NCBI GenBank assembly: GCA_028753945.1
Contig: JAPNXP010000006.1
Span: forward strand, 1,860,001 to 1,924,000
Source of the DNA: Hexactinellida sp. DTS-2022
Taxonomy: Eukaryota > Porifera > Hexactinellida
Length of the DNA stretch: 64,000 bases
Reading direction: 5' to 3'
Shown: positions 1 through 10,397 of the stretch, piece after piece
Numbering within the stretch: the stretch's first letter is position 1
Layout: the number at the start of each line of letters is the position of its first letter
Made by a program: the position numbers and the translations under genes
Notes under the pieces: generated by a model
Database searches by the model: none
What the model was told of the DNA's origin: nothing
What the model saw: only the letters and a program-made list of their open reading frames with translations

Positions 1-113
1 CTCTGTCCTTATACGTATATACCTATGGCTGGGCCCACCCATATAATGGACTGGTTAGGGGCGACACAGTCCTACTCTGAAACAATAGCATTACTATTTG
101 TGGGTCACTAGCA

Positions 114-587
114 CAGGGTTGTATCAACTCATTTTGAGTTGGCAGAATCAACTCATTTTCTTGAATGAGTTGAATGAGTTGGTGACAGCAAAATGAATGA
201 GTTGAATGAGTTGGTAACAGAAAAATGAATGAGTTGAATGAGTTGGTAGACAAAAAATGAGTTGATACAACCCTACTCCCGACCATGGCCAGACAACTTT
301 CACTTTGTCGTAACATTAATGCGGATCCAAATTTGGTCGGATCACTTTTGAGAGCCGACCGACGCAGCTGTAAATGTATTATTAAACTGAAGATTTAAGA
401 TATACGTTAGTTACAGTTAGTTTAATAAAAAATGAGTTGGCAGAATCAACTCATTTTCTTGAATGAGTTGAATGAGTTGGTAACAGCAAAATGAATGAGT
501 TGAATGAGTTGGTGAAGGAAATTTGAATGAGTTGGTAGACAAAAAATGAGTTGTTTAGCCAACTCAAAATGAGTTGATACAACCCTG
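114..587. mobile_element. hAT-type MITE with 8-bp TSD
   Basis: The termini are inverted, each beginning CAGGGTTGTATCAACTCA, and the element is flanked by a perfect 8-bp duplication CACTAGCA (106-113 and 588-595). The interior is made of short direct repeats of the type AATGAGTTGAATGAGTTGG. No coding capacity was seen. The 8-bp duplication and the CAGGG start fit the hAT superfamily. A related copy with its own TSD is at 39660-39844. Confidence 0.85.
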
Positions 588-595
588 CACTAGCA

Positions 596-969
596 GTCAC
601 CTAAATATTATGCTGATGATTCCCCGTAATATAACCGACTTGTGTATAGCGCCTTTGATATTATCTAATGCTCAAGGGGTAAGTGTCACAACCCGTCCTT
701 TTCTATTACAAAATGGCTAAAAGTGTGATGTAGGAAGGGGGTGTATAATCTTTGTTAATTTTTCGTTACATAACCGACATTTTTTTTATTGGAGTACAAA
801 TTCAGTTTGAGCTCAATCATGCCCATAAATAACTCAATTTGCATTAGGTTTATTTGAATATGTAATGGAACATTAAATTTGTTCAGGCATATGTTTCAGA
901 TACTAGGGAGGGCCGCAGGCCAGAGTGTACATATGTTGTAAAACGCGTTTAGTGCGATGAGCAGCTTGT
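596..969. other. no recognisable gene
   Basis: AT-rich sequence with stop codons in all frames. I see no coding signature or repeat boundary here. Confidence 0.5.
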
Positions 970-1210
970 TGTGATAATTTGGCTAAAAATCCCATGTCCC
1001 CCCCCCCATGGCCCACTTAATAACGGCCGTTTATGTCACCGAGAAGGCCAAAAAAATAGAAGGCCAGTTTATAAATTTAATTCTAGGATAAACTATGCCT
1101 CATATTGTTATTATTTGGGTTGTATATTGGGTAATCAACCATTGCGAGTCCAATGGAACCACTTTTGAGAATCTCAGATTTGTGGTTAAGCTGTTTAGGC
1201 GCCATTTCAT
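970..1210. repeat. dispersed repeat B, copy 1
   Basis: About 240 bp shared, with mismatches, with 5655-5870 (same orientation) and 18225-18410 (opposite orientation). It runs from a poly-C/CATGGCC segment through GTCACCGAGAAGGCC to TTTAGGCGCCATTT. No TSD was found. Its superfamily is unknown. Confidence 0.7.
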
Positions 1211-1566
1211 GGTGACGGTAACAATTTATGGTAAATGAAAAAAATTCAAATACAGTATCGTAAATTCTTTTTCTTCCTACTTTATAATAATTTACAACAG
1301 GAATACTAAAATAGGGATATATTTTAAAATTCCCCAAAGGCTACTAAATCACAAAATGGCGACATTCTAAAATTATACAAAATTATAAAGCAACCACGTG
1401 CTAAAATACAAGTGTAACCGAGTTACAACATTCTATTTTCGTCCATAAAACGTATATAATTGCTGGTTTACATATATTCCTCCTCATTATATATTCGGAA
1501 ATCTCTAAGCATATTAGCAAAATATCTTCATTTTCTCGTAGTTCTTTAAACTCGAATTGTATATGT

Positions 1567-1700
1567 TGTAGGCGAATTGAGTTTCAGGCGAGATTGAGTC
1601 TCATTTTCGCCTGAAACTCATTCTCGCCTAGGCGAGATTGAGTACCAGGCGAGATTGAGTAATACTTATATAGAAAATGTTTGACTAAATATTATGGGTT
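1567..1700. repeat. short repeats of AGGCGAGATTGAGT
   Basis: The unit AGGCGAGATTGAGT and its reverse complement occur several times, followed by a segment ending TAAATATTATGGGT. The same unit and tail recur at 5885-5965, again downstream of repeat B, so B and this block are probably parts of one longer repeat family. Confidence 0.6.
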
Positions 1701-1789
1701 GTTAAAAATTAATTATATCCCAGATCTAATCCCTTTATTTGTTCACTTCCAAATGTTAATACTAGGTAAACAAGTATGCTGAATACGAA

Positions 1790-1955
1790 TTTGACACTCA
1801 CAAATTTATATTATGTCTATTTATTGTTGTTATTGACAATATAGTAATGAGTAACAACGGGAATTTGAAAACGATTGACCCATTTACAAATTTATAATAC
1901 AAATATTTATTCTTGTTATTGTTATTGACAATATAGGCAACAAGTTTGCAGAATA
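1790..1955. repeat. fragment of the ~140-bp TTG-rich satellite
   Basis: Two degenerate units with ACAAATTTATA..TTATTGTTGTTATTGACAATAT resemble the array at 47575-48440 and the single units near 24300-24500 and 63840-64000. It abuts the pogo-type MITE at 1956. Confidence 0.45.
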
Positions 1956-2129
1956 CAGTAGATTTCGGGTATAAGCACACAGGTTATAAGAACATATCGG
2001 ATATAAGCACATTATGTTGGGAAACGGTTGCCACATACCCTATATAATTTATGTCGGTTATAAGAACATGCCGGTTATAAGCACATTAAGTGCAGTTCCC
2101 GACGATGTGCTTATAACCGGTATCCACTG
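1956..2129. mobile_element. pogo/Tigger-type MITE with TA duplication
   Basis: Inverted termini (left CAGTAGATTTCGGGTATAAG, right end in reverse complement CAGTGGATACCGGTTATAAG) are flanked by TA on both sides. GGTTATAAGCACA-type units are repeated inside. There is no coding capacity. TA target and CAGT(A/G)GA termini are typical of the pogo branch of Tc1/mariner. Confidence 0.75.
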
Positions 2130-2131
2130 TA

Positions 2132-2615
2132 TTATAATTCAACTAGAGACTAGCTTAAGACGGTTATTTTAAGTAATTGCATATGCTAAATACGAATTTA
2201 GAATTATCTACTTGCACTAAGGGCTGTTTGTTGTAAAATTTTGGGAATTAATGACTAAGAATAAGATTGAGATTTTAAATTATAAGTAAGTAAGCAAACT
2301 AGTATCATATACGTAGAACGTATATAGATTAATATTGAAGATTGACAATATGAATACGAGTCCTTTTGTAAGTTTATTATAATGCGAGGTTAAAATGTAA
2401 ATAGTATTCCCTAGCAAAAGCGAACGAGATTATAGGCTCGTAATCAATATCTATCGTAATCTACTTGCGAATTCAAACCATTTCACTCAAGCCACCAGTT
2501 TAATCTTCAATACATATCATATTCAATACATTCACAGATTCACTAAATAAACAGAATGTAATTAAACGGACACATTCTTTACTGATAAGCTGGTTCTTGT
2601 TACTTGTGTTAATAC
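2132..2615. other. no recognisable gene
   Basis: AT-rich sequence. I see no coding signature or clear repeat boundary. Confidence 0.5.
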
Positions 2616-2783
2616 TTGGCTGAGTTGTTAGTTGTTGTAATAGTTGGCTGAGTTGTTAGTTGGTTTAATAGTTGGCTGAGTTGTTAGTTGTTTTAATAGT
2701 TGGCTGAGTTGTTAGTTGGTTTAATAGTTGGCTGAGTTGTTAGTTGGTTTAATAGTTGGCTGAGGTGTTAGTTGTTTTGTAAA
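2616..2783. repeat. 28-bp minisatellite, six units
   Basis: Six tandem units of TTGGCTGAGTTGTTAGTTGG plus TTTAATAG, with GTT/GTTT variation. It ends just before the left edge of the inverted integrase repeat. Confidence 0.9.
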
Positions 2784-2817
2784 TTTGGTTTTAAAAAAAC
2801 CTGTGCAGTTATTGGTT

Positions 2818-3502
2818 TGAGGAAAATAAGAATGTTAACAGTGATCCCAATTAGAAAAGGAGTAGACTACGTTACTGCGTAATGACGATTGATGATGTAA
2901 AGGTACTATACTACAGGGAACAAGATGTCCGAGGTATTCCACGACCCCGTTTACGCGTAGTACTCAAGGAAGACCTATGCTATGGGACACACTGGTGCTC
3001 GCACATACGGAGCTGTGTCATGGGGGACGCGATAGGATGGAAGCCTACTTCCTAGAGCATATGTACCATATCCCTCGTGAGGTCACAGTCCTCTTTCTAC
3101 GCCTGTGCCCTACCTGTCAGGCAAACAAAGGGATAAAGTCCACACAGAAAATAATTCACAAGCCGATCATACCAGCAGGGGTTGGCGTACGTGGACAGGC
3201 TGATCTGGTCGACTTGCAGTTAAGTCCTGATAACGGGTACAAGTTCATCCTCAATTACCAAGACTGCTTCAGCAAGTTCGTCGTCCTGAGACCACTCAAA
3301 TCCAAGACAGCAGAGGAGGTGTCACAGTGCTTGATGCGTATCTTCTGTGAGCATGGCCCGCCTCATATCCTGCACACAGATAACGGCACTGAGTTCGCGA
3401 ATAAGACACTGATTGCTCTTCTACACAAGCTGTGGTCAAGCACACGTATCGTGCACGGCAGGCCTCGTCACCCAGAGGATCAGGGGGGACCCAGTTGGTG
3501 AA
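2818..3502 (+). pseudogene. truncated KRBA2/SCAND3-type integrase (inverted copy)
   Basis: The open frame at 2977-3501 encodes an H2C2-type zinc-binding segment (HTELCHGG..CPTCQ) followed by the first part of a retroviral-fold DDE integrase core: GQADLVDLQ with the first Asp and HTDNGTEF with the second Asp. It stops at HPEDQGG, just before the third catalytic residue (the Glu in VERAN), so it cannot be active. Family members of this integrase type occur in Ginger/gypsy-like elements and in the domesticated KRBA2 and SCAND3 genes. The stretch is an almost identical inverted copy of 4018-4660. Similarity fades upstream of about 2863. Confidence 0.85.
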
Positions 3503-3536
3503 TCGTTATCTTGGCTACTTCCAGCTTGCTGTGAAA

Positions 3537-4699
3537 CTAAGAGAAAAGTATCAGAGGGCAATCATTAGCATCTAGGTCATAGGAGCAAGTAGGCAGAGAG
3601 AAGCTGGACTCAGGTGGCGGCGCAGTAGCACCTAGCATATCCACTTCAGTAGGTGACTCCTGTAAGGATAGATGTGACAGTGGGATGAGACTGGGTGAAG
3701 GTAGAGCTGTGGGCGTAGCAGAGTCCTGAGAGGCATACTCAATCACTTGTCTGCTATCGAGGGCTTGTTCCAGTTGGTCCTCTGTCTCGAGTGGCTGGAC
3801 TACTTCCCTGGGTAGTGACATGTCCACACTGAGATCGGGCGGCGTTCGCCCAAAATGCACAGAATAGGGAGTGGCATTAATACCACGGTGATGTGCAATA
3901 TTATTAGAGTATAGAACATAATGTAAGACACTCACCCACTGGTTCTGGTCTTTGCTCTCATCCTTGATCCGGGCGCAGAGTAGCTTCTTGAAGTCGCCAT
4001 TAGCACGCTCCACGCTCCCCTGATCCTATGGGTGACAAGGCCTGCCGTGCACGATACGTGTGCTTGACCACAGCTTGTGTAGAAGAGCAATCAGTGTCTT
4101 ATTCGCGAACTCAGTGCCGTTATCTGTGTTCAGGATATGAGGCGGGCCATGCTCACAGAAGATACGCATCAAGCACTGTGACACCTCCTCTGCTGTCTTG
4201 GATTTGAGTGGTCTCAGGACGACGAACTTGCTGAAGCAGTCTTGGTAATTGAGGATGAACTTGTACCCGTTATCAGGACTTAACTGCAAGTCGACCAGAT
4301 CAGCCTGTCCACGTACGCCAACCCCTGCTGGTATGATCGGCTTGTGAATTATTTTCTGTGTGGACTTTATCCCTTTGTTTGCCTGACAGGTAGGGCACAG
4401 GCGTAGAAAGAGGACTGTGACCTCACGAGGGATATGGTACATATGCTCTAGGAAGTAGGCTTCCATCCTATCGCGTCCCCCATGACACAGCTCCGTATGT
4501 GCGAGCACCAGTGTGTCCCATAGCATAGGTCTTCCTTGAGTACTACGCGTAAACGGGGTCGTGGAATACCTCGGACATCTTGTTCCCTGTAGTATAGTAC
4601 CTTTACATCATCAATCGTCATTACGCAGTAACGTAGCCTCTTCCTCGTCCAATTGCGGTCGCTGGTAACATTCTTATTCGCCTCAAAACACCCGATCAC
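3537..4699 (-). pseudogene. KRBA2/SCAND3-type integrase, frameshifted
   Basis: Read right to left. An N-terminal part (4699-4448, starting MIGCFEANKN) contains the shared start of the zinc-binding region, then a frameshift leads to the H2C2 and DDE core (4526-4026: GQADLVDLQ, NTDNGTEF). A stop near 4020 is followed by the C-terminal part (4013-3537), which begins with the catalytic-Glu motif ERANGDFKKLL and continues through NIAHHRGINATPYSVHFGRTP, the usual integrase C-terminal motif. All three acidic residues survive, but the frame is broken at least twice. Function when intact: DNA strand transfer of a Ginger/gypsy-like element. No LTR, gag or RT was seen next to it, and I found no terminal repeats that define the whole element. 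Confidence 0.85.
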
Positions 4700-4964
4700 C
4701 TCCCAACCTCACCTCTCCCCAATAACTGCTTGCCTTTTGGAATCTTTTCCAATTCTGATGAAAATATCAAAGCCAGAACGAAACAAGAATTCCATGAAGA
4801 ATCAGATTTAAATTTTTACCAATAAAATACGATACGCCTATAAGAAACTCAGTGGAGGTCTAAATTTCGAATTAGAAACGTGACGCATGTTATTCAATAA
4901 GCTGTTAAATACCAGCCAAAACATACTTAGAATGATAGATAGTTACAAGCTTAGTTACTATAGT

Positions 4965-5151
4965 CAGGTTCTTTTATTATGAATATTCAAGAGACCAAAG
5001 ATTGTGTTCATAATAGAGAGACTTCATAATAAGCGAACTCAACTTAAGACAAAGCCCATGTAAGTTGACAAATTGCGACCATAGGGATTGTTCACAATAA
5101 AAAATCTTCATTAAGCTGACGAAATTTTGTTCACAATAAGCAGACTTACTG
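4965..5151. mobile_element. degenerate pogo-type MITE
   Basis: The right end reads, in reverse complement, CAGTAAGTCTGCTTATTGTG and is followed by TA. The left end is a weaker match (CAGGTTCTTTTATTATGAA). TTCATAATA/TTCACAATAA units repeat inside. Confidence 0.5.
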
Positions 5152-5259
5152 TACTATACTGTATGTTACAAGCTACCATACAACCGGAATTCACTAGCCT
5201 TAAGGTTATATAATTTGTACGAAAGGTGCATTTTTGTCTCTATAAGCGGAGGCCATCCT

Positions 5260-5580
5260 GATTTTCTTTGCCAAGCAGACTTCGAATCTCCGAAATAACC
5301 TCGGACATGGATTCCTCGCACTCAAATAAGTATAAAAAGAGGTTATTGAAGTTAGTAGAAAAAGATAATTTTTCAAAATGATCGCCGGAGGGCCTCCGGC
5401 GATCAGCCCATTACATTTGTGGGTATAAAAAAGTTTGCCCAAACTTTCCAGAGCGGCATGGGAGCATAAATCACTAGATATACATCAAAGTATCAGAATC
5501 AGGCATAAAACCTAATTTGCCAGACGTTGGACAAGGAATCTTAGATTTTGACACTACTATTATGGAAACAAGAATAAAGT
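5260..5580. repeat. partial copy of fold-back family D
   Basis: Contains CAAACTTTCCAGAGCGGCAT, a GGCGATC..GATCGCC segment and TCAGAATCAGGCATAAAAC, all shared with the 30540-31603 fold-back and with 14540-14795. Only one arm is present. Confidence 0.65.
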
Positions 5581-5654
5581 TAATATACCTAGGAGGTTAA
5601 TACAAAATAAGTCAGTTACTAAATACATTACATAATGAAAATGTGATAATGGGG

Positions 5655-5965
5655 GGGGGGCATGGCCTGCTTAATTTACGGCCGTGTATGTCACCGAGAA
5701 GGCCAACAAAATAGAAGGCCAGTTTATAAATTTCATTCTAGGATTAACTATGCCTCCTATTGTTACTATTTGGGTTGCATATGGGGTAATCAACAATTGC
5801 GAATCCAATGGAATTACTTTTGAGAACTTCATATTTGTTTTAAGCTGTTTAGGCGCCATTTAATGATGACACCACGAATACTTATATATATGTCGCAGGC
5901 TAAATTGAGTACCAGGCGAGATTGAGTCATACTTATAGAAAATGTTTAACTAAATATTATGGGTC
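5655..5965. repeat. dispersed repeat B, copy 2, with AGGCGAGATTGAGT tail
   Basis: Matches 970-1210 in the same orientation, then 1630-1700, with the intervening segment missing. It starts next to a run of ten G. Confidence 0.7.
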
Positions 5966-6177
5966 AGTATAAAAGATTGAAAAAGGTTGAGATTCCTTTC
6001 GTTCGTAGCCAAAAAACGTATCTTTCGCGCTTGAAATAATAAAGGAAATGCCTATGCAGTTAATAGATAATATTTAAAATTTATAGTGGAAATGTATTAT
6101 AGGAATTTGTTAATACTTAGTCTTAGATTATTATTTAGGCATTGTATAGCTAACTATTCTTTTTAATTACCCTAGTG

Positions 6178-7254
6178 CGTGACCTACGTTATATAAGGCC
6201 TATGATCTAACTTTGAGAAACTGGACCATGGATTAAAGGAAGGCTATTGATAAATAGGTTATTTATCGTTATCTAAATAACTAGTAGTGATGGACCTCAT
6301 AAATGTTCTTTAACTTTATAGGAACATGGTATCAAGGTATACATAGCACCCTTCAGAATTGAGCTATGTCATCATTTGATTACGTAATCGCTAATTTTGG
6401 TGGGTATTATCGTGTTTTTATAGCCTGCTTTTAACATAGTTAAACGCGTTATAAATGTTCAAAATTGGAACATGAGGATGTCCATAACTAGTTGAATGAA
6501 ATATATCGAAATTATAGATAGAATGTTGACACATTCCTCGATTTCCAGGGAAATGAATATTTCCTAAAATGAGCCATAACTCAAAAACTATCGATTTTAT
6601 GTAAACTAGGCTAGTACTGATCTATCCGCCATATGTAACTTCCTATTCATTGATTATACATTATGTATGTCTAGCTACAATAATCTTTGAGATAATAAGA
6701 TAATTAGCACTTAATTCCTTATGAGATAATACACTCATTATCTCAAAAATTACTGTACCTAGACATGCATAATGTATTATCAATGAATAGGAAGTTACCT
6801 ATTTCGGATAGATCAGTACTAGCCTAGTTTACATAAAATAGATAGTCTTTGAGTTATGGCTCGTTTTAGGAAATATTCATTTCCCTGGCAACCGAGGAAC
6901 GTGCCAACATTCCATTTATAATTTCAATACATTTCTTTTAACTAGTTATGGACATCCCCATGTTCAAATCTTGAACATCTATAACGCGTCTAACTATGTT
7001 AGAAGCAGGCTATAAAAACACCTAATACCCACCAAAAATAGCGATTACGTAATCAAATGATGACATAGCTCAATTCTGAAGGGTGCTATGTATACCTTGA
7101 TACCATGTTCCTATAAAGTTATAGAACATTTATGAGGTCCATCACTACTAGTTATTTAGATAACGATAAATAACCTATTTATCAATAGCCTTCCTTTAAT
7201 CCATGGTCCAGTTTCTCAAAGTTGGTGCATAGGCCTTATATACCGTAGGTCACG
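6178..7254. mobile_element. 1.08-kb fold-back MITE with 7-bp TSD
   Basis: The two halves are inverted copies over almost the whole length (about 530 bp per arm) around a short spacer near 6700-6740. Termini begin CGTGACCTACG and are flanked by CCTAGTG on both sides (6171-6177, 7255-7261). There is no open reading frame. The element at 42877-43544 has the same termini and also a 7-bp TSD, so the two form one family. Confidence 0.85.
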
Positions 7255-7312
7255 CCTAGTGTTATTTTTTCACATTCCTGAGACTGAGGAGTGTATTAAT
7301 CAACTCGTACAG

Positions 7313-7784
7313 CAGGGCTCTTCAATTAGTGGCCCCCTGCCTATATTTTGGTGGCCCGCCCATCTTTTCAGTTTATATATTTATTCGATTTGCTCATAGC
7401 TACATGCTCTTCAACTGAAACTGTAATTTATCCTTCAGGGCGCTAGGATAAAGTAGTTACTTGATCATTGCAATATTCAAATTTATGTTTAGCTATTATA
7501 CGACCATTGGCATACTGTTTTTACAGCACGTTACTTTTCCCGATATTCTTCATTAAATTGTCACATGCATTAATATCCCCAATTGCCTTTCTTGCTTGTA
7601 CTTGTAGTCTTGTATCCAAATTATATATATCACATAATGTGTTTTACTCTTACGTACCTATTTGTTATTACCGTATAAGTAATCAATAATGGATACTCCA
7701 GTTACGAAGTGGCCCGGAGTGTCCCCGGGGAAGTGCCTGATTTTTCAAAAGTGGCCCGGGGATAAAACTAATTGAAGAGCCCTG
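7313..7784. mobile_element. hAT-type MITE with 8-bp TSD
   Basis: Inverted termini CAGGGCTCTTCAATTAGTGG, with a perfect TSD TCGTACAG (7305-7312, 7785-7792). GTGGCCC-rich subterminal sequence lies at both ends. The short frame at 7468-7689 has no recognisable similarity. Confidence 0.88.
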
Positions 7785-8089
7785 TCGTACAGTATACCGC
7801 ACTAATAATAACTACTTGATGACTTCTATGCAACTCGAGCGTCTTCTTCAATGTGGAATACCCTGTCAGATTCAATGGGCAGCATTTATAAAGGAACATG
7901 GGACAATTTCAATCTTAAATCCTTTAACTGGATTGGCCTTGATAGGTTTGGGAATGTGTACCATACTGTGGATTTGGAACTGGGGCCAGGTGGCAATAAT
8001 ATCTACACAGTAAACTGCACTTTTGATTCGATATTTCCAGCTCAGATAAATTGAATAGATCTAAGACGAGGCATCAGCATCTCTTGTTA

Positions 8090-8640
8090 AAACCCATGAT
8101 TACACTAGTCAAGATGGTCAAGATTTGTTCCCGTATGCCCCTAAGCGTCTTCGATCGAGCTTAAGTATCTTCCATGACAAAAATCTATGTGTATGGTGTA
8201 TGAATCCTGAAAATACCAAACATCCTGTCATCCTGAACGAAAGGGCAAATGGCTTCTCATTTCCTACACGCCAGCATGGAATATCTTTAGAAGCCACACT
8301 ATAGCGCTACAAGATGACGCCATGAGGGACCGAATCAACCGCCTGATCGATTCAACTACTGACCCATTTTCAACCTAGCTAAGGTACCACCATATGTGTT
8401 GCCTTAAGTACATTGGTGCCTATCAAAAGATGTCGTTTGAACAAACAATCCCTCTCCTACACGAACTAAACCTACGTGAAGCACAGATTATGTTCATAGA
8501 CCATGCTCACCATGTAATTTTCGCTTACCATGAAATCAGGACGCTCCAGGGGTTGCTGCTTGATTACACTACACGACAAATATATTTTTTGAAATGTACC
8601 CTTGGAAGTTTAAGTTGTTTTTAACTGGATTTCATGCCCT
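8090..8640 (+). pseudogene. DUF6589-like element protein, N-terminal block
   Basis: Reading across frames, the block encodes a Cys-containing segment (LCVWCMNPENTKHPV), then WHTFRSHT-like and HMCCLKYIGAYQK, and then LHELNLREAQIMFIDHAHHV and IRTLQGLLLDYT. These are in the same order as in large uncharacterised proteins that I recognise from cnidarian, mollusc and fish gene sets, and which carry the DUF6589 domain further on. At least one stop and one frameshift are present. The coding signal stops near 8600 and resumes near 9010, so an intron or insertion lies between. The start of the protein upstream of 8090 is not certain; a possible leading part is 7851-8054. Confidence 0.65.
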
Positions 8641-9009
8641 CATTTCAAATTTCAACTCAGATCTTCTCTATCACGTCAATTTTTTTAGATACCAACATGA
8701 TCATATTAAATACATTTAAGAATTTCCTACTTTTTTAGAATATAAAATACAAGTTGAAAATATTCTATGCAATCAAAATCCAGGCCACTATGTAAGAAAC
8801 AATGCTAAAACAGACAAGTGAGTGAATATAATAACGTAAGTGAATATAATAAAAAATATTATAATAAATTATTTTCAAAATCATGATGTGATGGATAGGA
8901 TTGGACTTCAGATTCAGACTCAGAGGAGATGAATTACCAAGAAAATTTTCCTCGATACTAGGGTACCAAATATTTGTTGTCCAGTGTTATCAAAACATTG
9001 TGAGTCTTT

Positions 9010-9673
9010 TGGGTTTCCGAATTCGGGAATCAAGTCAAGCTATATTAAGGAGTTATTAGTGCGAGAATTTGGTGCTGACATAGGTTTTTAATTTCGTCTT
9101 CATAAGAATTAGAGTGAGTTGTCTACGATACCGGGGGCGGTGGTTCATACATTGAGGCTGTTATATCTTCCCTGGGAATTGGCAATGAGAAGCTGGTGCA
9201 GAATGTGGAGAGTAGGTTGAGGGATGAGGTCAAAAATTCAACTACAGTCTCATGGCCCCCACAAATGGCTGAGCTCGAATAGGAGGAAAATATCTCCCAT
9301 CTCCTTGTGCAATTTATCTCTTTGCTTAAAAAAGCTGGACAGGCCGAGCATGACGCCAAGACACGCGCACTTGTTTCATTGCTTACATACTACATCACGG
9401 GCACGACAACTACTTCAATCAACCTGACGTTAATTTGCATGGACAAACTCGAAGCAAGGAGCTAGTCGATACGTTTCACAAATGGGGTGTTATCATTAAT
9501 TATGCGTCAGTACTCCTGCGAGATGGATGGGCGATGCACGACCTCAAGTTCTGCACATACTGTCCTAATGAAATCGCTGAGGCCGAGCCTGGCGTCGTCA
9601 TCGTCAACAACGATGATTTTCGAAACGACACGTTGACTTGCGGAGACACATCACATCGAACGATCGTGATATA
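9010..9673 (+). pseudogene. DUF6589-like element protein, second block
   Basis: Contains NSGIKSSYIKELLVREFGADIGF, then VYDTGGGGSYIEAVISSLGI..LVQNVESRL, SWPPQMAELE and a leucine-rich stretch ending ALVSLLTYYITG. It then continues with LVDTFHKWGVIINYASVLLRDG and VIVNNDDFRNDTLTCGDTSH. The order and wording match one continuous domain of the DUF6589 family, which is of unknown function. Several frame changes and an internal stop show decay. The coding sequence is cut at 9673 by a MITE and resumes after it (VHRVSLE). Confidence 0.7.
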
Positions 9674-10145
9674 CAGTACCCGGACAAAGGTATTCGACCA
9701 CAAAATATTTCCCTTTGAAAACAGTACTATAGTAGGCCTAATAATAAATGTTCAATGTTTTAAAACATTTTACTTATTGCTATTTTGAATTGAGATTCGT
9801 ATTCTACGCATTCGAATTACCCATTGTAGATGCTTTCAAATTTTCAAATTGGAATATTTATCATCAAATGGCAATATATGCCACCTATTTCCATCTCTCC
9901 CATAGTGGGAATTTGGGAAAAGTGGTGCATAGTGAGTGGCACAGGATGATAATTTTTAACCAAATAAAAAAGGATTAAATTGAATCTTCTATAATTGATA
10001 ATTCGAATGCGCAGAATACGAATTTGGAATCGAAATAGCATTATAAAATGTAATTTGAATACACCATATTCCATTGTTAAAACTACTATAGTACTATTTT
10101 CAATGGGAAAATGTTGGGTGGTCGAATACCTTTGTCCGGGTAGTG
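9674..10145. mobile_element. MITE with ~70-bp inverted termini and TA duplication
   Basis: Left end CAGTACCCGGACAAAGGTAT and right end, in reverse complement, CACTACCCGGACAAAGGTAT. Similarity continues for about 70 bp inward. TA flanks both sides (9672-9673, 10146-10147). It is inserted inside the DUF6589-like coding sequence directly after a SHRT-type motif. Confidence 0.8.
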
Positions 10146-10192
10146 TATGTTCATCGGGTATCCCTTGAATATCGAGGACCTCATTATGGTCA

Positions 10193-10334
10193 TTGACGGC
10201 GCCACGTATTATAGGGTGTGGGTGTAGTGGGTGTCCACTGTATAGTCTAGTGGGTGTCACTGTACAAGCTTCGCTTCATTTCCTTGAGGCAGTGGGTGTC
10301 CGGACACCCAGGACACCCCCGGTGGCGCCGGCCC
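10193..10334. mobile_element. small hAT-type MITE
   Basis: The right end in reverse complement begins CAGGGCCGGCGCCACC, a very common hAT terminus. The left end keeps GGCGCCAC. The flanks are ATGGTCAT and ATGGTCAA, matching at seven of eight bases. GTGGGTGTCC units are repeated inside. It also sits in the DUF6589-like gene. Confidence 0.65.
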
Positions 10335-10397
10335 TGATGGTCAAGTGTTAAATTCGCAAAAGCACTATGATCGACCCTAAAGGAGATAGCGAAAGAG

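Noticed and set aside
23..316. 97-residue frame rich in NSFNSFI/THSFC repeats
   Set aside because: It is the translation of the AACTCATTCAACTCA direct repeats of the hAT MITE at 114-587. The same happens at 39589-39810.
7851..8054. Conserved-looking frame WDNFNLKSFNWIGLDRFGN
   Set aside because: It may be the start of the DUF6589-like protein, but I do not recognise it well enough to annotate it separately.
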